DNA of 64,000 nucleotides from an uncultured Bacteroidota bacterium (lineage in GTDB: Bacteria; Bacteroidota; Bacteroidia; Flavobacteriales; Flavobacteriaceae), in assembly GCA_902586905.1 (NCBI GenBank), contig CACIJH010000003.1, positions 1 to 64,000 on the forward strand, read 5' to 3'. Below the pieces are notes generated by a model. It made no database searches, was not told the origin of the DNA, and saw only the letters and a list, made by a program, of their open reading frames with translations. Shown here in pieces: positions 33,432 through 42,947 of the stretch (positions are counted from its first letter, which is position 1; every line of letters begins with the position of its first letter). Both the position numbers and the translations under genes were made by a program.

Positions 33432-34724
33432 TTATACTTGTTGTGAGACGTCCCAGTTCTCTATTTTGTTTTTTAACTCTTTGATAAACAGGCCTCCCAT
33501 GGCTCCATTGACGATGCGATGATCATAACTGTGAGAGAGAATCATTTTTCGACGAATACCAATGAAGTCTCCTTTATCTGTTTCGACAACTGCAGGCACT
33601 TTTCGAATGGCTCCCAGGGCCAGAATTCCAACTTGTGGCTGATTGATAATAGGCGTTCCCATCAAGCTATCAAACATGCCTACGTTGGTCACTGTGTATG
33701 TTCCATCAGTAACATCGTCGGGAGAGAGGGTTCCTGTTCTGGCACGTTTGGCTAAGTCATTTACCCTTTTGGTGAATCCAACCAAACTCAATTGATCTGC
33801 ATTTTTTATGACTGGAACAATAAGATTTCCATCTGCGAGCGCAGTTGCCATACCCAAATTAATATCCCTCTTTTGAATAATTTTATTTCCACTCAAAGAC
33901 GAATTTAGCAAAGGAAAATCACGAAGTACTTGAGCAGTAAGCATCATGAAAATCGGGGTAAATGTGATTTTTTCTCCTTCTCTTTGGAGAAATGATTGCT
34001 TGATGCCCTCACGCCAATCCCATAAATCTGTAACATCAACTTCGATAAAAGATTGTACATGCGCAGACGTTTGTGTGCTTTTGTGCATATGCTCGGCAAT
34101 CAGTTGCTCCATGCGAGACATGTCTCGCACCTCACCTTTTTCAATATTGCTAGCGATTGTCGTCGTAGCAGGAGGTGGTGTTGGTGTTTGCTTGGGTTGC
34201 GATTGACCAGACTTGAGATGATTGAGTATATCCTTTTTGGTTACTCGACCATTTTTTCCAGTGCCCTTTATTTGATATAACTCGACATCTGAAATCCCTT
34301 CTTCTTTAGCGATGCTTTTGACCAGTGGAGAAAAGTAAATATCTCCTGTTTTTGACTGTTCGACTACAGGGGGCGGAGCAAGGATTTCTTTTGCCTTGCT
34401 TTCTAAAAAATCTTCTTTGACTTCGACATCTTTTGCAACCTCAGTTGGGGGTTCATCTTGCGTCAATTCTTCGAGGATATCTTCATCTGTTTCGATAATT
34501 GCCAATGGTTCTCCAACACGAACAACTTGGTTTTCTTCAACAAGTTTTTGGAGAAGTTTCCCTGAGATTTCAGAAGGGACCTCAGAGTCAACTTTATCTG
34601 TGGCAATTTCTACAACAGCATCATCTGCTGCGATAACATCACCTTCGTTTTTGAGCCATTGGGTAACTGTTGCCTCATCGACACTTTCTCCCATGGCAGG
34701 TAGTAACAATTTGTACTCAGCCAT
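33432..34724 (-). CDS. Lipoyl E2 subunit of a 2-oxo acid dehydrogenase (probably branched-chain)
   Basis: A 430-residue dihydrolipoyl acyltransferase. The lipoyl domain (1-80) has the lipoylated Lys in ATDKVDSEV. A Pro-rich linker, the E3/E1-binding domain (SPLVKSIAKEEGISDVELYQIKGTGKNGRVTKKDIL) and the catalytic domain follow. The catalytic motif reads H402-RIV-N406-G; the usual HRxxDG Asp is Asn, a change also known in some active E2p enzymes. Domain sequence suggests the branched-chain complex. No E1 or E3 gene is nearby. Confidence 0.9.
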   Translation of the reverse strand: MAEYKLLLPAMGESVDEATVTQWLKNEGDVIAADDAVVEIATDKVDSEVPSEISGKLLQKLVEENQVVRVGEPLAIIETDEDILEELTQDEPPTEVAKDVEVKEDFLESKAKEILAPPPVVEQSKTGDIYFSPLVKSIAKEEGISDVELYQIKGTGKNGRVTKKDILNHLKSGQSQPKQTPTPPPATTTIASNIEKGEVRDMSRMEQLIAEHMHKSTQTSAHVQSFIEVDVTDLWDWREGIKQSFLQREGEKITFTPIFMMLTAQVLRDFPLLNSSLSGNKIIQKRDINLGMATALADGNLIVPVIKNADQLSLVGFTKRVNDLAKRARTGTLSPDDVTDGTYTVTNVGMFDSLMGTPIINQPQVGILALGAIRKVPAVVETDKGDFIGIRRKMILSHSYDHRIVNGAMGGLFIKELKNKIENWDVSQQV

Positions 34725-34741
34725 GCTGCAAAATTACGAAT

Positions 34742-35944
34742 TTAAACAATGCTTGTTTTCGATTTCTTTTTGGTATTCGGAATGACTGCTCCACTCCCTC
34801 TTGATAACACATCACTGCTGCCAATAATTCGCTTGTTATCAACTGAGATAAACTTATAAACATAGCCTGTTTGATGAACCTGCATAAAGTTGATGACCTC
34901 GCTCCATTGCGTGGTGCGCATATCAAACACAATTCCCATCAATCTTTTGGGCTCTAGCTGAAGGACCTCTAGAAGATTTTGACAGTGTTTGATGCCAGGA
35001 AACATATTCATTTTTACATTTTTGAAGAGCTTGGGGTTTTTGGATACCAACGTCCAATCATTTACAAGTATGGGTGAGGTTTTATCTCGTCTGGATGACA
35101 CAACCCTCTTAAACTTACTAAACAAATAAGACCCTGTGATGAATATCGAATTTAAAAGCCAATTGTGAGAGAAGTTTTTGTTGTAGTAATACGACATCGC
35201 ATTGAAAAATCGCTTTTCATAGGTTTTGTTTTTTGGGGTACTCTCTCCCTTAAAATGAATCACTTTGGATTGAGAAAAATAAAAGTTTATGTATCCTAAC
35301 TTCAAACTTCGATGTGAGATGTCAATATCCTCTCCATACATAAAAAAGTTTTCATCAAACCCCTCAAGTTGATCATACAAACGCTTGCGCATAAACATAA
35401 ATGCCCCTGCAAGTACATCGGTCTTGCCATTTTGGTTTTGAGGAAGGCTTAAATTGTAATACTGCCCAAAAAAGCGAGCAGACAACCTGAAAAGTCCCAA
35501 AGACTTAAACACCGCCGCCTTTATTGTTGGCAATCCTCGTTTGGACTCCAATAAAAATTGTCCTGTTCCATCAATCATTTGAGGACCTGAAATCCCAATT
35601 GTAGGGTTTGCCTCATGGAATTGCATAAATTTATCAAAGGTTTTTTGAGAAACAATAGTATCTGGATTTAGGATACATACATAGCGACCTTTGGCAAGTT
35701 TTGCAGCTTTGTTGTTGGCCTTTCCAAATCCAAGGTTATCAACATTGGAAATCACACGTGTAGAAGGGAATTTTTTTCGCATCATTTCAACGCTGTTATC
35801 AGCTGATGCATTGTCGATAACGATGATTTCAGCATTGATGTTATTGATCGCAGCATTAACACTTTCCAAACACAGATGTAAAAAGTGCTCTACATTGTAA
35901 CTTACAATGATGACTGAAAGGTCGATTGATTTAGATTGTTCCAT
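34742..35944 (-). CDS. Family 2 glycosyltransferase
   Basis: The 400-residue protein has a GT-A domain (about 9-250): [60 protein letters not shown], and ED-x-D in [18 protein letters not shown]. The C-terminal 130 residues form a second, less recognisable region. It likely makes cell-surface polysaccharide; donor and acceptor are unknown. Its start overlaps the recR 3' end by 14 bases. Confidence 0.87.
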   Translation of the reverse strand: MEQSKSIDLSVIIVSYNVEHFLHLCLESVNAAINNINAEIIVIDNASADNSVEMMRKKFPSTRVISNVDNLGFGKANNKAAKLAKGRYVCILNPDTIVSQKTFDKFMQFHEANPTIGISGPQMIDGTGQFLLESKRGLPTIKAAVFKSLGLFRLSARFFGQYYNLSLPQNQNGKTDVLAGAFMFMRKRLYDQLEGFDENFFMYGEDIDISHRSLKLGYINFYFSQSKVIHFKGESTPKNKTYEKRFFNAMSYYYNKNFSHNWLLNSIFITGSYLFSKFKRVVSSRRDKTSPILVNDWTLVSKNPKLFKNVKMNMFPGIKHCQNLLEVLQLEPKRLMGIVFDMRTTQWSEVINFMQVHQTGYVYKFISVDNKRIIGSSDVLSRGSGAVIPNTKKKSKTSIV

Positions 35945-36542
35945 CGAATGGGATTCTTTTTACGATACTTCTTCCTAATGACACTTCATCTGTATATTCC
36001 AACTCATCACCAACAGAAACACCTCTAGCAAGTACAGTTATTTCAACATCATATGAGCTGATCTGCTTGTAAATATAGTAGTTGGTGGTGTCACCTTCAA
36101 CTGTACTACTCAACGCCAAAATGACCTCTTTTATTGTACCGTCTTTCAACTTTTTGACCAGGCTATCGATTCTCAATTCTTGAGGACCAATTCCATCAAG
36201 AGGTGAAATTTTACCTCCCAATACATGATATAGGCCAGTAAATTGAGCAGTGCTTTCGATCGCTATCACATCACGAACATCTTCGACCACACAAACCAAT
36301 TGGCGATCTCTTTTGGGATTCGCACATAGACTACAAGTTGGCTGATCCGAAATATTAAAACATGATTGGCAGTATTGGATTTCAGTTCTCAAAAGTCGAA
36401 TTGCTTCTGACAAATCCAAGCTAATGGACTCAGGCTGACGAAGTAAATGCAAAACGAGTCGCATTGCTGTACGTCGTCCAATCCCGGGTAGCTGTGAAAT
36501 TTCATCAACAGCTTGCTGCAATAACTTTGATGCGTATTCCAT
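35931..36542 (-). CDS. recR: Recombination protein RecR
   Basis: A 203-residue clamp-like protein acting with RecF and RecO in gap repair. From the ATG at 36542 it has the N-terminal HhH motif ([18 protein letters not shown]), a Cys4 zinc finger ([16 protein letters not shown]) and a Toprim domain ([17 protein letters not shown]). The six-residue upstream extension is not supported. recF lies about 32 kb away in the same window. Confidence 0.94.
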   Translation of the reverse strand: MEYASKLLQQAVDEISQLPGIGRRTAMRLVLHLLRQPESISLDLSEAIRLLRTEIQYCQSCFNISDQPTCSLCANPKRDRQLVCVVEDVRDVIAIESTAQFTGLYHVLGGKISPLDGIGPQELRIDSLVKKLKDGTIKEVILALSSTVEGDTTNYYIYKQISSYDVEITVLARGVSVGDELEYTDEVSLGRSIVKRIPFDGTI

Positions 36543-36595
36543 CGCGGCAAAGGTAAGCATTTGAAAGTATGAGGCAATCCAAGTATCTTTGAAAA

Positions 36596-38044
36596 ATGAG
36601 CAGTTATCTTCTTTTATCCATTCTTCTAGGGTATTTCATTGTGTTGATGGTCATTGCTCGTTTAACGAAAGGCAAAGAAGACAACCAAACGTTTTTTATC
36701 GCAAACCGATCTGCTCCATGGTATCTCGTGGCTTTTGGAATGATTGGCGCCTCCCTCTCTGGTGTTACCTTTATCTCTGTTCCTGGCTGGGTTGAAGATA
36801 CAGGGTTTAGCTATTTCCAAATGGTCTTGGGCTATATCGTTGGCTACTTTGTCATTGGTACTGTTCTTTTGCCAATTTATTATAAATACAAACTCACTTC
36901 CATCTACACCTATCTATCTACACGATTTGGCGCAAAGACCTACAAAACTGGGGCATCCTTTTTTGTTTTGTCACGAATCGTTGGTGCTAGCTTTCGCCTG
37001 TATCTAGTCGCAAGTGTACTACAGTGGGTTATTTTCGAACAAATGGGGATTCCTTTTTGGTGTACTGTCATTGTTACCATAGCCCTGATTTGGCTTTATA
37101 CACACAAGTCCGGCATCAAAACAATTATTTGGACAGATGTATTGCAAACACTTTTTATGTTGATTGCCCTATGCCTGGCATTATACTACATCACAGCCTC
37201 TCTAGAAATTGAGCATCTGTTTGGATGGCTTGGCCAACAAGACAATACACAAATCTTTTTCTTCGATGATTATAAAAGTCCTTATTTCTTTTGGAAACAA
37301 TTTTTGTCTGGTGCCTTAATTGCCATTGTTATGACAGGTCTTGATCAGGACATGATGCAAAAAAATCTTGCGTGTAGAAGTCTGTCTGATGCACAAAAAA
37401 ATATGTTTTGGTTTACCATCATATTAACAATCGTCAATTTTGTATTTCTGATATTGGGGGCTTTGCTCACTGCCTATGCATTGGCAAATGGTATTGATGC
37501 ACAAGGAGACAGGCTCTTTCCTATCATCGCCACCCAATCTGATCTCGGTCTTGGGTTATCAATTGTTTTTCTTCTAGGGCTCATTGCAGCTGCATACAGC
37601 AGTGCTGATAGTGCCTTGACATCCCTCACGACAAGCATAAGCATCGATTTGCTCGATATCGAAAAAAGACTTCAACAAGATCGGCAAGAACACACACGTA
37701 AAAGAGTTCACCTCCTCGTATCACTGTTGTTGATTCTTGTGATTCTCGCATTTAATTATTTGATAACTGATAAAAGTGTGATTGCAAAATTATTTGAGTT
37801 CGCAGGCTACACCTATGGTCCCCTCCTTGGGTTATATGCTTTAGGAGTGTTGACAAAGGTTCAAGTGCGCGATCGATGGGTACCATGGGTCGCTGTTTGC
37901 ACACCTATCGTAGGATATCTAATCAGTCAATGGACTTTAACAAACTATGATTTTGACTTTGGATTCTTCATCTTGGCCCTTAATGGGGCATTGTGTTTTT
38001 TGGGTTTGCTGTTGATTCGCAGCAGTCAGCCTACACCCACTTGA
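36596..38044 (+). CDS. Sodium:solute symporter (SSS family)
   Basis: A 482-residue inner-membrane transporter with about 13 hydrophobic helices. SSS signatures include [45 protein letters not shown] near the N terminus and [26 protein letters not shown], containing the sodium-site Ser/Ala residues, in the middle. The substrate (sugar, amino acid or carboxylate) cannot be inferred. Its 3' end overlaps the convergent FabH-like gene by 14 bases. Confidence 0.9.
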   Translation: MSSYLLLSILLGYFIVLMVIARLTKGKEDNQTFFIANRSAPWYLVAFGMIGASLSGVTFISVPGWVEDTGFSYFQMVLGYIVGYFVIGTVLLPIYYKYKLTSIYTYLSTRFGAKTYKTGASFFVLSRIVGASFRLYLVASVLQWVIFEQMGIPFWCTVIVTIALIWLYTHKSGIKTIIWTDVLQTLFMLIALCLALYYITASLEIEHLFGWLGQQDNTQIFFFDDYKSPYFFWKQFLSGALIAIVMTGLDQDMMQKNLACRSLSDAQKNMFWFTIILTIVNFVFLILGALLTAYALANGIDAQGDRLFPIIATQSDLGLGLSIVFLLGLIAAAYSSADSALTSLTTSISIDLLDIEKRLQQDRQEHTRKRVHLLVSLLLILVILAFNYLITDKSVIAKLFEFAGYTYGPLLGLYALGVLTKVQVRDRWVPWVAVCTPIVGYLISQWTLTNYDFDFGFFILALNGALCFLGLLLIRSSQPTPT

Positions 38045-39050
38045 TGAGTGAGCTACCCCATGTAAACCCACTTCCAAAAGCAGCAAGCATTACATGATCA
38101 CCTGAATTGATTTTCCCTTCTTCCCACGCCTCACAAGTTGCAATCGGTATCGAGGCAGCAGTCGTATTGCCATAACGCATGATGTTATTGTACACTTGAT
38201 CGTCTTGTAAACCAAACTTCTTTTGCACAAACTGGGCAATTCTCAAATTGGCTTGATGAGGAATCAGCATATCGATATCACTTGGCTTCAGATTGTTTTT
38301 TGTTAGTGCTTCACCAATCACTTCCGAAAACCTTACAACAGCATTTTTAAAAACCAGTTGCCCATTCATATATGGGTGATAATCAGGATCATTTGGATCA
38401 TAATTTTCAAACACTTCATGCACCCATTTTTTGGTGCTTGGACCAATTAAAGAAAGTTCCTTGGCATGCTTCCCTTCCGAGTGAAGGTGCGTGGAGAGTA
38501 CCCCCTCCTCTGGATTTTCATGACGACTGACAACAGCAGCACCAGCACCATCGCCAAAAATGACAGAAACTGTACGTCCACGAGTGGTGAGATCCAGACC
38601 ACCCGAGTGATGCTCAGATCCAATGACTAAGACATTTTTATAGGTCCCCGTACATATATATTGATTTGCAACAGAGAGGGCATATATAAATCCAGAACAC
38701 TGATTTCGGACATCAAGTGCTGGACAAGTACCGATTCCCATTAAGTCTTGCACCAAAACACCAGAACCAGGGAAATAATAATCAGGACTTAAGGTAGCAA
38801 AGACAATCAAGTCGATGTCATCTTTGCTAATCCCAGCACGATCGATTGCCTGTTGGGCAGCCTTAACACCCATGGAGGCTGTGCCTTCAGTAGAATCTTT
38901 TGCTATAAATCGTCGTTCTTCAATCCCAGTTCGTTCTACGATCCAATCGTGGCTCGTGTCCATGAGTGTGGACAAATGATCATTTGTAACTTTATTTTCA
39001 GGCAAGTATTTACCAAGACCTGAAATTTTTGAGCTATACTTTTTTATCAT
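38031..39050 (-). CDS. Beta-ketoacyl-ACP synthase III-like (FabH family)
   Basis: A 339-residue thiolase-fold condensing enzyme. The catalytic Cys is in ALDVRNQCSGFIYAL, the His in MLIPHQANLRIA and the Asn in RYGNTTAASIP. FabH starts fatty acid synthesis from acyl-CoA and malonyl-ACP, but this may be a specialised paralogue, since the usual rpmF/plsX neighbours are absent. It is preceded by a promoter, an operator-like repeat and a structured leader with a small ORF (39060-39261), so it may be regulated. Confidence 0.9.
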   Translation of the reverse strand: MIKKYSSKISGLGKYLPENKVTNDHLSTLMDTSHDWIVERTGIEERRFIAKDSTEGTASMGVKAAQQAIDRAGISKDDIDLIVFATLSPDYYFPGSGVLVQDLMGIGTCPALDVRNQCSGFIYALSVANQYICTGTYKNVLVIGSEHHSGGLDLTTRGRTVSVIFGDGAGAAVVSRHENPEEGVLSTHLHSEGKHAKELSLIGPSTKKWVHEVFENYDPNDPDYHPYMNGQLVFKNAVVRFSEVIGEALTKNNLKPSDIDMLIPHQANLRIAQFVQKKFGLQDDQVYNNIMRYGNTTAASIPIATCEAWEEGKINSGDHVMLAAFGSGFTWGSSLIKWV

Positions 39051-39059
39051 GTGATAAAT

Positions 39060-39173
39060 TTAGTCAATTATTGTACAAAAAGTAAAAGGTGTGCAAGTGC
39101 ACACCTTAAACAACTTAACCAAAAAAACAAACAAACCAAGAATTTGTTGAAAAGAAGCTATCCGTTTTTTCAT
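39060..39173 (-). CDS. 37-codon leader ORF upstream of the FabH-like gene (uncertain)
   Basis: The ORF starts MKKRIASFQQILGLFVFLVK and ends with a Cys/Thr/Phe-rich tail (VCTCTPFTFCTIID). It has a hydrophobic centre. It stops nine bases before the FabH-like ATG. The start codon lies in the loop of a seven-base stem (39157-39163 with 39198-39204). A terminator-like hairpin (39086-39107) covers its 3' third. This arrangement resembles a regulatory leader peptide, but I recognise no family, so chance is possible. Confidence 0.35.
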   Translation of the reverse strand: MKKRIASFQQILGLFVFLVKLFKVCTCTPFTFCTIID

Positions 39174-39213
39174 AGCAATAATTCCCAATTAAGAGTAGGA
39201 TAGCACCCTTTTC
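39075..39213 (-). ncRNA. Candidate structured leader or small RNA upstream of the FabH-like gene
   Basis: From the predicted start near 39213 the transcript first forms GCTATCC (39204-39198) pairing with GGATAGC (39163-39157) around a 34-base loop. It then forms a perfect nine-base hairpin AAGGTGTGC-ACTT-GCACACCTT (39107-39086) followed by TTTACTTTTT, a terminator-like end. The product would be a free RNA of about 140 bases or an attenuator controlling the FabH-like gene 25 bases beyond. No Rfam family could be assigned from memory. Confidence 0.45.
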
Positions 39214-39218
39214 GTGTA

Positions 39219-39250
39219 CAAATATATATTATGTTTAACTTTCTTACAAA
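39219..39250 (-). promoter_or_regulatory. Bacteroidota-type promoter reading toward the FabH-like gene (TTTG-N20-TATATTTG)
   Basis: On the minus strand TTTG (39250-39247) and TATATTTG (39226-39219) are separated by 20 bases, identical in spacing to the tRNA-Met promoter. The predicted start is near 39213. Operator arms of the inverted repeat at 39232-39261 fall between and beyond the two elements. Confidence 0.7.
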
Positions 39251-39261
39251 TTAATTAAACA
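39232..39261. promoter_or_regulatory. Third operator-like inverted repeat TGTTTAA-N16-TTAAACA
   Basis: The arms are TGTTTAA at 39232-39238 and TTAAACA at 39255-39261, with a 16-base spacer as at 8385-8414. The right half reads AATTAAACA, the same as in the photolyase operon site. It covers the -33 element and spacer of the minus-strand promoter and lies 77 bases before htpG on the plus strand. The regulated gene could be the FabH-like gene, htpG or both. Confidence 0.5.
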
Positions 39262-39338
39262 AAAAATATTAAAGTGTCATCTTGTCAGGGGGCAAACAAT
39301 GGTATTTTTTTTGCTAATACAACTGTAAATTTTAAAAA

Positions 39339-41216
39339 ATGAGTACAGGAAAAATTAATGTTGCAGTTGAAAATATCTTTCCACTAATCAAAAAATTTCT
39401 ATACAGCGATCATGAAATCTTTTTGAGAGAGTTGATTTCAAATGCAACAGACGCAACACTAAAACTAAAGCATCTCGCCCAAATAGGAGAAGCAAAAGTT
39501 GAGTATTGCAACCCACTGATTGAAGTCAAGGTTGACAAAAAAGGAAAAAAACTCCACATTATTGATCAGGGGGTTGGGATGACATCTGATGAAGTCAATA
39601 AATATATCAATGAAGTTGCCTTTTCTGGTGCAGAGGAGTTTTTGGAGCAATACAAGGACAGCGCGAAAGACAGTGGCATTATCGGACACTTTGGTTTAGG
39701 GTTTTACTCGGCCTTTATGGTTGCCAAAGAAGTTGAGATTATCACCAAATCATACAAAGATGAGCCAGCAGCCCATTGGACTTGTGATGGGTCTCCCGAA
39801 TTCACCTTGAAAAAGCATGACAAAAAAGAAAGAGGTACAGAAATCATTTTGCACATCGACAAAGATTCGAAAGAATTTTTGGAAGACACGCAGATTCGTT
39901 CTTTACTCACAAAGTACAACAAGTTTATGCCCATTCCTATCAAAATGGGTACAAAAGAAATTGCAAAGACTGAAGGGGATGGTGATGATGCCAGGGAAGT
40001 AAAAGAAGTTGTAGATGATATCATCAATAACCCCTCACCTGCTTGGATTCAAAAACCGACAGATTTGAAGGATGAAGATTATAATGATTTTTATCGAGAG
40101 CTATATCCGACGCAATTTGAAGAACCTTTATTTCAAATACATCTCAATGTTGACTATCCCTTTCACCTCACTGGAATTCTCTATTTCCCAAAAATTTCCA
40201 ACGATTTAAACTTTCAAAAGGATCGTATTCAACTCTATCAAAATCAAGTGTTTGTCACTGATAATGTAGAAGGGATTGTACCAGAATTTTTGACCATGCT
40301 TCGTGGTGTTATCGATTCTCCAGACATTCCTTTAAACGTGTCTAGAAGCTATTTGCAAGCAGATGGAAATGTCAAAAAAATTAGCAATTATATCACTCGA
40401 AAAGTAGCAGACAAGCTCAAATCACTCTTCAAAAAAGACAGAGAGGCTTTCCAAGAAAAATGGAATGATATAAAAGTTGTGATTGAGTACGGCATGCTTT
40501 CAGAAGACAAGTTCTTTGAAAAGGCAAAGGATTTTGCACTGTTTCCAACCACAACAGGCGACTATTTCACTTTTGAGGAGCTGAAAGAACAAACAAAAGA
40601 TGCGCAAACCGATAAAGACGGAAAGCTTGTTCAGCTTTACGCATCAAATATAGATGAGCAACATGCATATATCGAAGCTGCAAAAGCAAAAGGATACACT
40701 GTCTTATTGCTTGATTCACCAATTGTGAGTCATCTTCTTCAAAAATTAGAAACAAATGAAGAAAATCTCACCTTCACAAGGGTGGATGCAGATCAAATCG
40801 ATAAGCTTATTGTTAAAGAAGATTCAACGCCATCAAAATTGAGTGAAGAAAATCAAGAAAAACTCAAAACACTTGTTTTGGGAATCGTACCAAAAGCAAC
40901 CTATACTGTACAACTCGAACCAATGGACAGTAAAGCTTTGCCGTTTTTGATTACGCAACCTGAGTTTATGCGAAGAATGAAAGAGATGCAGCAGACAGCT
41001 GGAGGTGGTATGTTTGGTGGAAATATGCCAGAAATGTACAACCTGATTGTAAACATGAACCATCCATTAGTCAGTCAGATTTTAGAAACGAAAACGAAGA
41101 AAAAACAAGAACGACTGATCAAACAATCTGTCGATCTTGCACGACTGAGCCAAAACCTGTTGAAAGGAGAAGAACTCACTTCCTTTATCAATCGAAGTTT
41201 TGACATGATCAAATAA
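39339..41216 (+). CDS. htpG: Chaperone HtpG (Hsp90)
   Basis: A 625-residue ATP-dependent chaperone. The GHKL ATPase N-domain shows FLYSDHEIFLRELISNATDA, IIDQGVGMT and GLGFYSAFMVA. The middle domain has FPLYNVSRSYLQAD-type features (IPLNVSRSYLQAD). The C-terminal dimerisation domain is MRRMKEMQQ onward with a short gap typical of Bacteroidota. A strong terminator follows. It is divergent from the FabH-like gene. Confidence 0.95.
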   Translation: MSTGKINVAVENIFPLIKKFLYSDHEIFLRELISNATDATLKLKHLAQIGEAKVEYCNPLIEVKVDKKGKKLHIIDQGVGMTSDEVNKYINEVAFSGAEEFLEQYKDSAKDSGIIGHFGLGFYSAFMVAKEVEIITKSYKDEPAAHWTCDGSPEFTLKKHDKKERGTEIILHIDKDSKEFLEDTQIRSLLTKYNKFMPIPIKMGTKEIAKTEGDGDDAREVKEVVDDIINNPSPAWIQKPTDLKDEDYNDFYRELYPTQFEEPLFQIHLNVDYPFHLTGILYFPKISNDLNFQKDRIQLYQNQVFVTDNVEGIVPEFLTMLRGVIDSPDIPLNVSRSYLQADGNVKKISNYITRKVADKLKSLFKKDREAFQEKWNDIKVVIEYGMLSEDKFFEKAKDFALFPTTTGDYFTFEELKEQTKDAQTDKDGKLVQLYASNIDEQHAYIEAAKAKGYTVLLLDSPIVSHLLQKLETNEENLTFTRVDADQIDKLIVKEDSTPSKLSEENQEKLKTLVLGIVPKATYTVQLEPMDSKALPFLITQPEFMRRMKEMQQTAGGGMFGGNMPEMYNLIVNMNHPLVSQILETKTKKKQERLIKQSVDLARLSQNLLKGEELTSFINRSFDMIK

Positions 41217-41237
41217 TAATCTATCTGAAAAGCGATC

Positions 41238-41276
41238 AATCCCTTAACTCTTTTATTCAGTTAAGGGATTTTTTTA
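41238..41276 (+). terminator. Intrinsic terminator after htpG
   Basis: A perfect 12-base stem, AATCCCTTAACT (41238-41249) with AGTTAAGGGATT (41259-41270), has a nine-base loop and is followed by a T run. It lies 21 bases after the htpG stop. Confidence 0.9.
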
Positions 41277-41307
41277 ACTTAGGTTGATTCAAACTATATC
41301 TTTAATT

Positions 41308-41601
41308 ATGTTCATTTTCAAAAGCATTATTTCTTTTTTAAAAGACAAATCCTACAGAAATTTATTATTTACAACGAATTTTTTTATTGCACTTGGCACA
41401 GTCGTTTATAACTATATTGAGGGCTGGTCATGGCTCGATTCGCTTTATTTTTCAGTGATTACACTAACCACGATTGGCTATGGTGATTTTTCGCCACAAA
41501 CAGATTTGGGGAAAATTTTTACCCTGCTTTATATTGTTGTTGGAGTCGCTTTGATATTAGGGTATTTTAATTCCTTGATGCTACATTTCAATAAGAAATA
41601 A
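41308..41601 (+). CDS. Two-helix potassium channel protein
   Basis: A 97-residue protein from the ATG at 41308 with two transmembrane helices (LLFTTNFFIALGTVVYNYI and IFTLLYIVVGVALILGYF) flanking a pore helix. The selectivity filter is TLTTIGYGDFSP, the K+-channel signature. No cytoplasmic RCK or TrkA domain is present. A TTG at 41284 would add eight residues but overlaps the terminator tail region. It probably forms tetramers in the inner membrane. Confidence 0.88.
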   Translation: MFIFKSIISFLKDKSYRNLLFTTNFFIALGTVVYNYIEGWSWLDSLYFSVITLTTIGYGDFSPQTDLGKIFTLLYIVVGVALILGYFNSLMLHFNKK

Positions 41602-41613
41602 ACTACACCAACA

Positions 41614-42219
41614 GTGAATATCATTCAGTATACTGATTTAAAACAACTCCCCAATGCAGAGATTAGCTATGTGCCTGATTTTTTGAGTACGCCTACAGCC
41701 AATGCTTTTTTTGAAGATCTATATCACAACATCCCATGGCAGCAGGATCCCATTACTGTTTTTGGAAAGACCTATCCCCAACCACGACTGACATCACTTC
41801 ATGCGAACACCTTGGATTCATACACCTATTCGGGGGTAACAATGACGCCAAAGCCGATGACAGAAACACTAAAACAGATTGAGAAAAGATTACAACAATA
41901 CTCCGATGCTTCATTTACCTCAGTCTTACTAAACTTGTATCGCGATGGAAAAGACAGCAATGGATGGCATGCCGATGATGAGCCAGAGTTAGGGATCAAT
42001 CCAATCATAGCATCAGTGAGTTTGGGAGCATCCCGGTTTTTTCACCTTCGTCATAATCACGATCGTGAGAAACGTTATAAAATATCACTTGAGCATGGCA
42101 GCTTGTTGCTCATGGGTGGTGAGACACAACACTTTTGGAAACACCAAGTTGCGAAGACAGCAAAAAAAATAAATCCACGTATAAATTTGACCTTTAGAAA
42201 AATCAATCATTCAAACTAA
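41614..42219 (+). CDS. alkB: AlkB-like 2-oxoglutarate/Fe(II) dioxygenase
   Basis: A 201-residue protein that would oxidatively demethylate alkylated bases in DNA or RNA. The metal-binding HxD is in GWHADDEPELG, the distal His in QHFWKHQV, and the 2-oxoglutarate-binding Arg region is PRINLTFRKI. The length and motifs fit the AlkB-homologue group close to ALKBH2/3. The start is GTG at 41614, 12 bases after the channel gene. Confidence 0.9.
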   Translation: MNIIQYTDLKQLPNAEISYVPDFLSTPTANAFFEDLYHNIPWQQDPITVFGKTYPQPRLTSLHANTLDSYTYSGVTMTPKPMTETLKQIEKRLQQYSDASFTSVLLNLYRDGKDSNGWHADDEPELGINPIIASVSLGASRFFHLRHNHDREKRYKISLEHGSLLLMGGETQHFWKHQVAKTAKKINPRINLTFRKINHSN

Positions 42220-42237
42220 TTACTCATATTTGCAGTG

Positions 42238-42936
42238 ATGAAACAGAACATAATCAAGTTATTATTTGTTCTTTTTTTGGGAAGTTGTTCAGCACCAAAA
42301 AAAGACATGCAAGTCGAAGTTTTTGTAAAGGATTTAAAAAAGGGAACACTCTACCTCGAACGAGTACAAGACAGCATTTTGGTTGCAGTCGATTCGATGC
42401 AAATCACCCAAGAAAAACCCATTGTTTTAGAAGCTGACTTGAATCATCCTGAATTGTTTTATGTTCTTTTGGATCGAAACAAAGCTGATGACTTTGACAA
42501 TCGAATTCCATTTTTTGGAGAGGCTGGTAACATATCAATCCAAACAACTTTGGAGGGTTATGTCACAAAAGCTGAGGTTGTTGGTTCTCCAACCCAAGAT
42601 ATTTTCAATTCATACAACAAAGTCATTAGTCAGTTTAACAATGAGGAACTCGATCTTCTAGCAGCCTATTTGCAAGCGCAAATAAGTCAGAATAGTGATA
42701 GTTTGGCATTACTTGAAAAGCAATCTACTAGTCTAGTAAAGAGAAAAATTTTATTTACTGCAAATTTTGCAGTCAACAACAGGACGAGTGTTATTGCTCC
42801 TTATTTGGCATTATATAACCTTACATCAGATTCCAAAAGTCTTCTCGACACCATAGCCGCCTCAATGTCAGACGATGTTCGAAACTCCAGTTATGGAAAA
42901 CAGTTGAGGGATTATTTAGCAGATGCTGAAAAATAA
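42238..42936 (+). CDS. Lipoprotein, DUF4369-like
   Basis: A 232-residue protein from the ATG at 42238 with a lipoprotein signal (LLFVLFLGSCS, lipobox LGSC). The next 100 residues (VEVFVKDLKKGTLYLERVQDSILVAVDSMQI...FYVLLDRN...IPFFGEAGNISIQTTLEG) match the DUF4369 beta domain usually fused to thioredoxin-like domains. Here the C-terminal half is helical without a CxxC thioredoxin motif. It is probably anchored in the membrane; the function is unknown. A GTG three bases upstream is an alternative start. Confidence 0.75.
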   Translation: MKQNIIKLLFVLFLGSCSAPKKDMQVEVFVKDLKKGTLYLERVQDSILVAVDSMQITQEKPIVLEADLNHPELFYVLLDRNKADDFDNRIPFFGEAGNISIQTTLEGYVTKAEVVGSPTQDIFNSYNKVISQFNNEELDLLAAYLQAQISQNSDSLALLEKQSTSLVKRKILFTANFAVNNRTSVIAPYLALYNLTSDSKSLLDTIAASMSDDVRNSSYGKQLRDYLADAEK

Positions 42937-42947
42937 ATTGATACTTG

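Noticed and set aside
39262-39338. Heat-shock operator or consensus promoter directly upstream of htpG
   Set aside because: No CIRCE-like inverted repeat and no TAnnTTTG with matching -33 element on the plus strand could be identified.
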